Assembly: GCF_047238345.1 (NCBI RefSeq) | Contig: NZ_JBDFMQ010000001.1 | Coordinates: forward strand, 2,542,001 to 2,606,000 | Length of the DNA: 64,000 nt | Direction: 5' to 3' | DNA from: Shouchella sp047238345 | GTDB taxonomy: Bacteria > Bacillota > Bacilli > Bacillales > Bacillaceae_D | Shown: in pieces, positions 16,921 to 24,651 of the stretch | Layout: every line of letters starts with the position of its first letter | How positions within the stretch are numbered: the first letter of the stretch is position 1 | Position numbers and translations under genes: made by a program | Notes under the pieces: generated by a model | Told to the model about the DNA's origin: nothing | Databases searched by the model: none | Seen by the model: the letters and a program-made list of their open reading frames with translations, nothing else

Positions 16921-16943
16921 TACAATCTCTCCCTGCAACAAAC

Positions 16944-16963
16944 ATGAATGAATATTCATTCAT
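16944..16963. promoter_or_regulatory. FadR operator
   Basis: The 18-bp palindrome TGAATGAATATTCATTCA (16945-16962, extended by one base pair at each end) matches the known B. subtilis FadR site TGAATGAMTANTCATTCA. It lies at the expected transcription start of the fadR promoter, where binding blocks RNA polymerase. Confidence 0.9.
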
Positions 16964-16969
16964 AATTTG

Positions 16970-16998
16970 ATTATAATAAATGAGAGCTCTATTGTCAA
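16970..16998 (-). promoter_or_regulatory. Perfect sigma-A promoter of fadR-fadB-etfBA
   Basis: TTGACA (16993-16998), 17 bases, TATAAT (16970-16975): a full consensus match on the minus strand, so strong repression is needed. The FadR palindrome follows directly. Confidence 0.9.
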
Positions 16999-17054
16999 TG
17001 ATCTAAGAAAAGGTCTCCCTGCTCGCAACTCGCTGAGCAAAGAAACCAGTTTCT

Positions 17055-18755
17055 CTAGGCTTGCTTTTTTTCCTGCGAGTCTTCCTTTGTTCGTTCTTCA
17101 TCTAATAATACTCTCTTTAATATTTTACCTGTTAATGTAGCGGGAAGTTCACTTCGAAATTCATACAGCTTCGGTAGCTTAAATGCTGCCATCCGCTTCG
17201 CACAATAGGCTTTTAAATCAGCTTCTGTTATTGTTGATCCTTCTTTTAACACAACAAACGCTTTTACTGTTTCACCTCGATATTCATCTGGAACACCGAC
17301 AACTGCTGCTTGAACAATCTCTTCATGTTCGTATAATACTTCTTCAATTTCCCGTGGATAAATATTATAGCCACTGGCAATAATTAGTTCTTTCTTACGG
17401 TCTACAATGTACACATAGCCATCTTCATCCATTTTACCCATGTCGCCACTTTTGAACCAGTCACCATGGAAGGTCTGACTCGTATCTTCTGGCCGATTCC
17501 AATATCCAGTCATGACTTGTGGACCTTTTATAAATACCTCACCAATGTCTCCTGTTTCCGCCGGGCCATCTTTCTCAGCTGAATAAATCATAATTTCTGT
17601 GTCTGGCCAAGGAATGCCGACACTCCCAGGTTTCCGTTTATCCCAAATTGGGTTTGCACACGCAACAGGTGATGTTTCTGTCAAACCATACCCTTCAACA
17701 ATTCGACCATTTGTTAATTTTTCGAATTTCTGCTGGACTTCTTGAGGAAGCGCTGCGGCACCACTAATACAGGCGTTAACAGACGTTAAATCATACTCAC
17801 CAATATCTTCTTGCTTGCACAAAGCAATGTACATGGTTGGCGCACCTGGAAAGAGGGTTACCTTTTGCTTTTCAATCGTCTTTAACACGTCTTTTGGGTT
17901 AAACCGAGGTAATAAAACCATCGTTTGACTTTTCATCACCGCAACGTTCATCACCGTCGTCATTCCGTATACATGGAAAAACGGCATCACCCCGAGTACT
18001 CTCTCTTTTCCAGGCTCTGCTTTATAAAGCCATGCATCGCATTGCTGTGCATTCACAACTAGATTATAGTGTGTAAGCATCACACCTTTAGCTAATCCTG
18101 TTGTACCACCTGTGTATTGAAGCAACGCAAGGTCTGAACTCGAAACAGCCACATTAGGATCTTCTGCCTTACCTTCTTTAATTAGCTTTGTAAAGCTTAA
18201 TACGCGTTCAGAATACTCAACCTTCACTTTTGGGATGCCTTGTTTTTTTTGTACAAGGGGAAATAATAGCCCTTTAGGAAATGGCAAATAGTCAGGGATG
18301 CCCGTTACAATAATTAGCTCAACTGGCGTTTGGTCCATTACTTTTTGCACACGTGGCAGAACGGAATTTAAACAAAGAATAAGTTTAGCACCAGAATCGG
18401 AAAGTTGATGCTGCAGCTCCCTCTCTACGTACAATGGGTTCACTTGAACAACGATGCCACCGGCCATTAGAATTCCATAATAACTTATTATTGATTGCGG
18501 CGAATTTGGCAACATGACAGCCACACGGTCGCCCTTTTTCACCCCCAGTTTCACAAGTTGATTTGCAAATCGTAACGCTTGATTATGCAAATCTTCATAT
18601 GTCATTGACTTTCCTAGAAAATGAACAGCCTCATGTTCAGGATACTTTTTGGCAGATTCAGTGAAAAAATATTGCAATGGATGCTCATCATAATTCATTG
18701 ATTCTTTCACACTCATTGGATAGTGCTTCGTCCATCTTTTTTCAACAGTCTCCAT
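17055..18755 (-). CDS. lcfA: Long-chain fatty acid-CoA ligase
   Basis: The 566-residue enzyme activates fatty acids to acyl-CoA with ATP, the first step of beta-oxidation. The AMP-binding signature is LLQYTGGTTGLAKGVMLTHYN; GYGLTETSPV, WFKSGDMGKMDEDGYVYIVDRKKELII and a C-terminal lysine in ATLTGKILKRVL complete the adenylate-forming fold. ATG after an AAGGAGGAG site. It is upstream of fadR but has its own promoter with a cre site, and fadR has a second strong promoter between them, so the two parts can be controlled separately. Confidence 0.94.
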   Translation of the reverse strand: METVEKRWTKHYPMSVKESMNYDEHPLQYFFTESAKKYPEHEAVHFLGKSMTYEDLHNQALRFANQLVKLGVKKGDRVAVMLPNSPQSIISYYGILMAGGIVVQVNPLYVERELQHQLSDSGAKLILCLNSVLPRVQKVMDQTPVELIIVTGIPDYLPFPKGLLFPLVQKKQGIPKVKVEYSERVLSFTKLIKEGKAEDPNVAVSSSDLALLQYTGGTTGLAKGVMLTHYNLVVNAQQCDAWLYKAEPGKERVLGVMPFFHVYGMTTVMNVAVMKSQTMVLLPRFNPKDVLKTIEKQKVTLFPGAPTMYIALCKQEDIGEYDLTSVNACISGAAALPQEVQQKFEKLTNGRIVEGYGLTETSPVACANPIWDKRKPGSVGIPWPDTEIMIYSAEKDGPAETGDIGEVFIKGPQVMTGYWNRPEDTSQTFHGDWFKSGDMGKMDEDGYVYIVDRKKELIIASGYNIYPREIEEVLYEHEEIVQAAVVGVPDEYRGETVKAFVVLKEGSTITEADLKAYCAKRMAAFKLPKLYEFRSELPATLTGKILKRVLLDEERTKEDSQEKKQA

Positions 18756-18809
18756 CGTTCTCCTCCTTAATCAGGCTCCTCACAATAGAAATGCATTCTC
18801 CTCCCTTCC

Positions 18810-18838
18810 ATTGTATTGTAATCGCTTACAGTTTCCAA
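18810..18838 (-). promoter_or_regulatory. lcfA promoter with embedded cre site
   Basis: On the minus strand TTGGAA (18833-18838) and TACAAT (18810-18815) are 17 bases apart. The spacer holds TGTAAGCGATTACA (18817-18830), which matches the cre consensus TGWAANCGNTNWCA at every position. CcpA bound there would cover the core promoter. I see no FadR palindrome near this promoter. Confidence 0.82.
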
Positions 18839-18964
18839 ATGTTTTTTCTTATTTTTTCTAAAAAATTTCACTTTTCTAGGGCAACTCATAAAAAACGGAA
18901 ACATGACCGATTAAAATCTGCATCAATTCAGTATTACACCATCGATCAACTTAACCGTACCTAT

Positions 18965-18996
18965 AAAAAAAGACGGGGAAAACCCGTCTCTTTTTC
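18965..18996. terminator. Terminator after the mutS2/yshE unit
   Basis: AGACGGG (18971-18977) pairs with CCCGTCT (18983-18989), flanked by an A run and a T run, so it can act in both directions. It lies just after the 27-codon ORF and before the lcfA promoter. Confidence 0.85.
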
Positions 18997-19080
18997 TTAA
19001 GCATATATGAGTAAAAAAATGATCCCAGCTAGCGCAAAAATGCCGCAACAAATATATAGTATTCGTATTAAAAGTTTCAT
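18997..19080 (-). CDS. Putative 27-residue membrane peptide
   Basis: An ATG seven bases after an AGGGGA ribosome site opens a frame of 27 codons ending right before a strong terminator. The translation MKLLIRILYICCGIFALAG then IIFLLIYA is almost wholly hydrophobic, with two positive residues at the N-terminus, so it would span the membrane once with its N-terminus inside. It begins ten bases after the yshE stop and is the last frame of that transcript. I do not recognise it. It might be a chance frame, but the ribosome site, the spacing and the terminator position favour a real gene. Confidence 0.5.
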   Translation of the reverse strand: MKLLIRILYICCGIFALAGIIFLLIYA

Positions 19081-19090
19081 AAACAATCCC

Positions 19091-19501
19091 CTATTGTTTT
19101 ATTCCCGCTGCAATAACGAATGACAACCCGACCGAAAGCAGAAGTGACAACAAACCAACTGCACGATTATCGTTTCCAATTTCTTCATCGACGTTAAATC
19201 CAGGTGTTAAAAATTCAAAAATAAAATAGCTAAATAGTAAAAGCGTAAACCCAAAACCACCCCACAAAAGCATCGTGATAAGAGATTCTGTCTGCTGAAT
19301 GGCAGTCGCGAAGATGTTTGCGACACCAAACATCTTCCCTCCTGTTGCCATTGCTACTGCAACATTGCCTTTTTTTATTTCTTCCCAGTTATTATACTTT
19401 GTCACCGTTTCGAAAATGGCTAAAAAAACAATCAGCATTAAAATGGTTACACTATAGTTAGCAATCGTCAAGATCCATTCATTTGACAATAAGCGTTCCA
19501 T
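19091..19501 (-). CDS. yshE: DUF350 membrane protein (YshE-like)
   Basis: The 136-residue protein has four predicted transmembrane segments (about residues 10-30, 47-68, 75-98 and 112-134). The DUF350 pattern WEEIKKGNVAVAMATGGKMFGVANIFATAI lies after the first. The function of DUF350 proteins is unknown. It follows mutS2 by 13 bases, in the same order as B. subtilis mutSB-yshE. Confidence 0.85.
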   Translation of the reverse strand: MERLLSNEWILTIANYSVTILMLIVFLAIFETVTKYNNWEEIKKGNVAVAMATGGKMFGVANIFATAIQQTESLITMLLWGGFGFTLLLFSYFIFEFLTPGFNVDEEIGNDNRAVGLLSLLLSVGLSFVIAAGIKQ

Positions 19502-19514
19502 TTACACGAGCCCC

Positions 19515-21878
19515 CTATTTTAATTCCACTACCGTATTGCCGATCCCGCCTTCATTCATTCCACCATCTCTAGATGATTTAATTCGGGGATGATTTGCGA
19601 CGAGTTGTTTAACCCCTTTACGTAACGCACCCGTGCCTTTTCCGTGAATGATTGAGACTTGGTGATAACCAGCGAGCAATGCATCATCAATATATTTTTC
19701 AATTTTATTCATCGCTTCATCGTAGCGGACACCACGTAGATCCAGTTCTGATTTTACATGCGCGTCATTACCACGGATGGTTGTAATGGTCTTTTGGGCT
19801 TCTTGTGCTTTCGGCTGATCAAGTACGTGCATATCATCTAGCGCAACCGTCATTTTCATGATACCTAGCTGAACTTGATAATCGGTCTCATTAATTTTTT
19901 TGAGTACTGTCCCTTTTTGGTTAAAACTAATGACTTTTACTTCGTCACCAGCTTTTGGAGTTCTTTTAGCTTTTTCTGCTGCTTTCTTCACTTGCTTTTG
20001 TTTTTTATTCAGCTTCGGTGTTGCTTCTGAAAGCTGTTTTCGGGCATCAATAAGCTGATGCTCTTTCACACGATATCCTTCTTTTTGCATATCCCTTAAT
20101 TCAGATATTATCACGTCCGCTTCTTCTTGAGCATCTGCTACAGCCTTTGCTGCTTTTGCTTCTGCTTCTTCCATCACGCTTTCTTTCATGACTTCAAACT
20201 CTTCAAGCTTTTTTTCTAGATCGGATCGCAAGCGCTCTGCTTCAGAACGGATTTTCGTTGCTTCACTCCACTCTCGCTCCGATAATTTCCGGCTATCTTC
20301 AAGGGAAGAGATCATATTTTCGACTTGGGTAGAGTCGCTATCAATTTGTAATTTCGCGTCATCAATAATCCCTTCCGCCAAGCCCAATCGTCTTGAGATT
20401 GCGAACGCATTGCTTCGTCCAGGTACACCAACAAGCAGGCGGTATGTTGGTCTTAATGTTTCCACATCAAACTCCACACTTGCATTAATAGCCCCTTCGC
20501 GGTTAAATGCATACCCTTTTAATTCACTATAGTGGGTGGTCGCAGCTGCTAACGCTCCTTTTTTGTACACATGGTCGAGAATCGAAATGGCGAGGGCAGC
20601 CCCTTCGGTAGGGTCGGTCCCTGCTCCAAGCTCATCAAATAAAACAAGGCTTTGAGCATTCATGTCTTCAAGGATTGAAACGATATTTTTCATGTGAGAT
20701 GAAAAGGTACTTAAGCTCTGTTCAATGGATTGCTCATCTCCGATATCTGCAAATACATGTTCAAACACCGCAAGCTCAGTTTCTTCATTCGCGGGAACAT
20801 GGAGGCCAGACTGACCCATTAAAGTAAGCAAACCAATTGTCTTTAACGTAACCGTTTTCCCTCCGGTATTTGGTCCGGTGATGACAAGTGACCGAACCTC
20901 GTTGCCCATTGCGATATCACTTGGTACCACTTCATCTGTAGGTAGTAATGGATGGCGTGCTTGTCTCAAATCAATTACACCTTGGTCATTTAGTTTCGGC
21001 TGAACGGCTTTCATTGATTTCGCGTAATATCCTTTTGCTGCAATAAAGTCTATTTTTGCTACAATATCTACATTCGTCAGCAGTTGCTCAGCTTCTTCTG
21101 CTACTTGGGCAGACAGCGCTGTTAAAATTCGCTCAATTTCTCTTTTCTCTTTCGCTTTTGCTTCCGTCAACTGGTTGTTTAGCGTCACGATAGAAGATGG
21201 CTCTATAAACAATGTCGCTCCTGACGACGATTGATCGTGAACAATCCCACCAAAGCTACTGCGATATTCTTGTTTTACCGGAACCACGTAACGGTCACCA
21301 CGAATTGTCACGATCGAATCCGACAACATTTTTCTCGTCCCGCTTGAACGGGTAATGGATTCTAGTTTTGATTTAATCGTTGATTCAAAGCTTCGAATCT
21401 GATGACGAATCGTTCGCAATGATTGACTAGCCTGATCTAAAACGGCACCGTAGTCATCTATACATTGTTTAATTTCTTTTTCAAGTGGAGATAAAGGCTC
21501 TAGCTCTTGAATCAATTCTTGAAGAAGCGGGACATCGATATGCCCTTCCTCATCAATTTCCTCAAAGAAATAGTTTAGTTGCTTACTCCCGTATAGGGTT
21601 CCGGCTATTTCAGTTAGCTCACTAGCGGAAAGAACACCACCAATTGCAGCTCGCTTTACATGCGGTTTAATATCACTAATTCCCCCTAAAGGAATGTGGC
21701 CTTTAAGACGGATGACTGTACTCATTTCACCAGTCTCATTTTGCATAAGTTGAACGTTTTCCATACTTGTCGATGGCTGTAATGCTTGTACTTGTTGCTT
21801 TCCAAGGCTTGATGCCACAAACGTCATTAGTTGTAACTTCATTTTGTCATATTCTAGTACTCGGAGTACGTGCTCCAT
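19515..21878 (-). CDS. mutS2: DNA mismatch-binding endonuclease MutS2
   Basis: The 787-residue MutS2 lacks the mismatch-recognition domain of MutS. It has clamp helices (130-300), an ATPase with Walker A in VITGPNTGGKTVTLKTIGL near residue 335 and Walker B in SLVLFDELGAGTDPTEGAAL, a long coiled coil (about 515-630), and a C-terminal Smr nuclease domain (DLRGVRYDEAMNKIEKYIDDA, HGKGTGALRKGV). Family roles are suppression of homologous recombination and, in B. subtilis, action on collided ribosomes. Its start overlaps the polX end by 25 bases. Confidence 0.95.
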   Translation of the reverse strand: MEHVLRVLEYDKMKLQLMTFVASSLGKQQVQALQPSTSMENVQLMQNETGEMSTVIRLKGHIPLGGISDIKPHVKRAAIGGVLSASELTEIAGTLYGSKQLNYFFEEIDEEGHIDVPLLQELIQELEPLSPLEKEIKQCIDDYGAVLDQASQSLRTIRHQIRSFESTIKSKLESITRSSGTRKMLSDSIVTIRGDRYVVPVKQEYRSSFGGIVHDQSSSGATLFIEPSSIVTLNNQLTEAKAKEKREIERILTALSAQVAEEAEQLLTNVDIVAKIDFIAAKGYYAKSMKAVQPKLNDQGVIDLRQARHPLLPTDEVVPSDIAMGNEVRSLVITGPNTGGKTVTLKTIGLLTLMGQSGLHVPANEETELAVFEHVFADIGDEQSIEQSLSTFSSHMKNIVSILEDMNAQSLVLFDELGAGTDPTEGAALAISILDHVYKKGALAAATTHYSELKGYAFNREGAINASVEFDVETLRPTYRLLVGVPGRSNAFAISRRLGLAEGIIDDAKLQIDSDSTQVENMISSLEDSRKLSEREWSEATKIRSEAERLRSDLEKKLEEFEVMKESVMEEAEAKAAKAVADAQEEADVIISELRDMQKEGYRVKEHQLIDARKQLSEATPKLNKKQKQVKKAAEKAKRTPKAGDEVKVISFNQKGTVLKKINETDYQVQLGIMKMTVALDDMHVLDQPKAQEAQKTITTIRGNDAHVKSELDLRGVRYDEAMNKIEKYIDDALLAGYHQVSIIHGKGTGALRKGVKQLVANHPRIKSSRDGGMNEGGIGNTVVELK

Positions 21879-23599
21879 GATGAAAGCCTCCTATCTTGCT
21901 TTTTCGTAGTTAACCATGAGGATAGTTTCTCTTTTGACCATGTATTTATGATTTGTTCTTGCTTTAGACGTGCTTTCGCTGCTTGGGCGTATCCATATTT
22001 TAAATCATCAAGCATCGAGATACGGTGGGCATCTGAATTTATGGAAACCGGTATTCCGACTTCCGCCGCTCGTTTCAACCACTTCACTTCTAAATCAAGT
22101 CGATTTGGGTTTGCATTTAACTCAAGTGCGGTGCCCGTTTCTTTTGACCACTGAATAAGTTGCTCTACATCAACGTTATACCCATCTCGTTTTCCAATAA
22201 GGCGCCCTGTAGGATGGGCAACTAAATCAACTGCTGGATGGAACATGGCTGCTTTTAATCGAGCCATGATTTGCTCCTCGCTTTGTGAAAATGATGAATG
22301 AATGGACGCAATAACAAAATCAACCGATGCTAGTACATCATCTGGATAATCCAAATGACCATCAGGCAAAATATCCATTTCAACCCCGGTAAACACATGC
22401 ACATTCTTGTTCTCTTTATTCAACTGACGAATGGTTTGATGCTGTTGATTTAAACGTTCGATTGTAAGTCCATTGGCTACCTTTAGAAACTGCGAGTGGT
22501 CCGTAATCGCTATATAAGGATAGCCTCTTTCTACTGCAGCCTCAATCATTTCTCCAATTGATTGTGCACCATCACTCCATGTTGTGTGCATATGGAGATC
22601 AGATTTGATTTCATAAGAAAAGGTTTGAGGGTCAAGGTCGATTTCTGACCCGTCTTCTCTTGCCTCTGGAGGAATGTAGCCAAGGCCGAAATGTTGAAAA
22701 AATGACGTTTCATCCTTGAACGTTAATAGGTCACCTGACTCCATCACTTCTACACCATACTCATTAATCTTTTCCCCTTGTTGCTTCGCTAACTGCCTCA
22801 TACGAACATTATGATCTTTTGAGCCTGTAAAATGGTGCAAAGCAGTCGCAAATGCATTATCCTCCACTAGTCGAAAATCAACCGAAATTGTATGACGTTC
22901 CACTTTTATATCGAGCGAGATTTTCGTATCTCCTTTAGAGATAATATCTGTTATGCCAGTTAATTCGAGCAGCTGTTGTTTAACAACTGTAGGCTCATCT
23001 GTAGCGATGATATAATCTAAATCTTTGACAGTTTCTCTTAAACGTCTTAAGCTTCCTGCACGGGAATAGCGAATAATTCCTTTACACTGGTTTAACTGTG
23101 CTTCAATATTCGCTGCTATGGGTAAAACAGCTGCTAATGGAAGTCGCTCTGGTCGAACACTCCACGTTTCAATTGCCTGAATGATCTTTTCTTCTGATTT
23201 AGCACCAAAGCCTTCTAGCGCCCGAATTTTATTTGTTTGGGCAGCTTGAAGCAGTCCATCTTTGTCTGCGATTCCTAATTCTCGGTATAAGCGACCTACT
23301 TTTTTCCCTCCGAGACCTGGAAAATGCATTAATTCTATTAAAGTAGCAGGCAAACTTTCTTGTAATTCAATAAGAACAGTCGATTGACCCGTTTCCTTAA
23401 GCTCTTTAATGACTTCAGCGGTTGCTTTTCCAATTCCCGGTAGATCCTGCGGCTTCTCAATTCCTTGAAGTGGACGTTCATCTTTTTCGAGCGCTTGCGC
23501 TGCTTTGCGGTACGCTGATATTTTAAAGGCATTTTCACCTTTAATTTCAAGATAAAGGGCAATGTCTTCAAGCGCTTTAATAACTTGTTTTTTATCCAT
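21854..23599 (-). CDS. polX: DNA polymerase X with PHP nuclease domain
   Basis: The 581-residue protein is a bacterial family X polymerase for gap filling in base excision repair. The N-terminal part (1-315) has the 8-kDa helix-hairpin-helix region (LPGIGKATAEVIKEL, LMHFPGLGGKKV) and the catalytic palm. The PHP domain (about 335-570) has the metal ligands in LHMHTTWSDG, AITDHSQF, GVEMDILPDG, ASIHSSF, VAHPTGR and NSDAH, giving 3'-5' exonuclease activity. It is about eleven residues longer than B. subtilis PolX because the end runs into mutS2. Confidence 0.95.
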   Translation of the reverse strand: MDKKQVIKALEDIALYLEIKGENAFKISAYRKAAQALEKDERPLQGIEKPQDLPGIGKATAEVIKELKETGQSTVLIELQESLPATLIELMHFPGLGGKKVGRLYRELGIADKDGLLQAAQTNKIRALEGFGAKSEEKIIQAIETWSVRPERLPLAAVLPIAANIEAQLNQCKGIIRYSRAGSLRRLRETVKDLDYIIATDEPTVVKQQLLELTGITDIISKGDTKISLDIKVERHTISVDFRLVEDNAFATALHHFTGSKDHNVRMRQLAKQQGEKINEYGVEVMESGDLLTFKDETSFFQHFGLGYIPPEAREDGSEIDLDPQTFSYEIKSDLHMHTTWSDGAQSIGEMIEAAVERGYPYIAITDHSQFLKVANGLTIERLNQQHQTIRQLNKENKNVHVFTGVEMDILPDGHLDYPDDVLASVDFVIASIHSSFSQSEEQIMARLKAAMFHPAVDLVAHPTGRLIGKRDGYNVDVEQLIQWSKETGTALELNANPNRLDLEVKWLKRAAEVGIPVSINSDAHRISMLDDLKYGYAQAAKARLKQEQIINTWSKEKLSSWLTTKKQDRRLSSWSTYSEY

Positions 23600-23617
23600 T
23601 TGTCTGTCGCTCCTTTA

Positions 23618-23644
23618 CAAAAAAAAGCTCGCTATGCGCGAGCT
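23618..23644 (-). terminator. Terminator after cvpA
   Basis: AGCTCGC (23626-23632) pairs with GCGAGCT (23638-23644), followed by a T run on the minus strand, between cvpA and polX. Confidence 0.75.
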
Positions 23645-23648
23645 GTCA

Positions 23649-24188
23649 TTAAAATGAAGGCCTTACCCATAATTCACTTAACCAATCTGATAAATAAGGT
23701 GTATGTTCAATCATGATTCCCGCAACAACAGACGATTGAAGCGCGCTTTGAACACCTTCAACTGGAACAACGGTTGCGACGAATAGCAAAATAAATAATA
23801 ACAGGTAAATTTCCAGAAATCCTAATACGCCACCTAATAGCCGGTTGACGGTTTTTAAAATAGGCAATTGCGAAACGAAGTCTAACATTGAACCAATAAT
23901 ATGCAAGACAATTTTGGTTACAAAAAATAGGATCGCAAACGCAATGGCAGAATAATACACACTTTCTGCATCAAATGATTGAATAATCATCCCAATTGTA
24001 CCGTCACTCGAAAAATCTGGATAGGGAATATATAATCGAATGGTATTCGCTAATGGCTCATAATAACGCCACGCAATAAAAATTGCTACAAAAAAGCTCA
24101 CTAAATGGATTAACTGCAGAATAAACCCTCTACGTCTACCAATAAAGAAGCCAAAGAGCAACAACACAAGAATCACTAAACTGAGCAT
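23649..24188 (-). CDS. yshB: CvpA-family membrane protein (YshB-like)
   Basis: The 179-residue protein has four predicted transmembrane segments and the CvpA family start LSLVILVLLLFGFFIGRRRGFILQLIH. CvpA proteins are linked in other bacteria to colicin V secretion and envelope stress, but the activity is unproven. I chose the ATG at 24188, six bases after AAGGAG; this site lies inside the end of zapA, so the two genes are coupled. Confidence 0.88.
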   Translation of the reverse strand: MLSLVILVLLLFGFFIGRRRGFILQLIHLVSFFVAIFIAWRYYEPLANTIRLYIPYPDFSSDGTIGMIIQSFDAESVYYSAIAFAILFFVTKIVLHIIGSMLDFVSQLPILKTVNRLLGGVLGFLEIYLLLFILLFVATVVPVEGVQSALQSSVVAGIMIEHTPYLSDWLSELWVRPSF

Positions 24189-24189
24189 C

Positions 24190-24426
24190 TTACTCTCCTT
24201 CAATATCTCGCTTTAATTTTAAATAGTCATCCGCAATGTTTAACGCTGTTAATACGGATAATTTTGTTGTATCTAAATATGGATTTCTCTTCTTTAATTC
24301 ATCCATTTTTCCGTCTATATATTTGGCAACCGCTTTGACATGGGCAGTCTGTTCTTCACTTACCACATTATACGTTTGACCTTGAATACGGACTGTCGTC
24401 CTCGTTTTATTTTCTTCATTTTCCAC
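24190..24426 (-). CDS. zapA: Cell division protein ZapA
   Basis: The 78-residue protein is the Gram-positive ZapA, which bundles FtsZ filaments at the division septum. The family pattern TTVRIQGQTYNVVSEEQTAHVKAVAKYIDGKM is followed by a helical region ending LTALNIADDYLKLKRDIE. It is followed without a gap by yshB, as in B. subtilis yshA-yshB. Confidence 0.92.
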   Translation of the reverse strand: MENEENKTRTTVRIQGQTYNVVSEEQTAHVKAVAKYIDGKMDELKKRNPYLDTTKLSVLTALNIADDYLKLKRDIEGE

Positions 24427-24610
24427 GAGAGAACCTCCAAACCGTTAAGGCATTTAGTTGAAACTAATCTTCATGATACCATGTCGCACTAAAATTGGAA
24501 ACTGCTAAATCCAGTCAATCCCACGCTCGATCGCTTTTTAGTTAAAAATTAATTGAATTTATAAACAGAAGCGCCTCTAATTGATCTAGCCTAAATAGGT
24601 GACGAAGCAA

Positions 24611-24642
24611 AACGAGCCCTCCTGCTGGCAAGAGAGCTCGTT
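24611..24642 (-). terminator. Terminator after pheT
   Basis: AACGAGC (24611-24617) pairs with GCTCGTT (24636-24642) with a further imperfect inner stem. The T run is interrupted, so the call is moderate. The gene-free stretch 24427-24651 shows no other clear signal. Confidence 0.5.
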
Positions 24643-24651
24643 CCTTATAGC

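Noticed and set aside
19800..20300. Lysine/glutamate-rich repeats in mutS2 and polX region
   Set aside because: They encode the coiled coil of MutS2 and are not DNA repeats or a mobile element.
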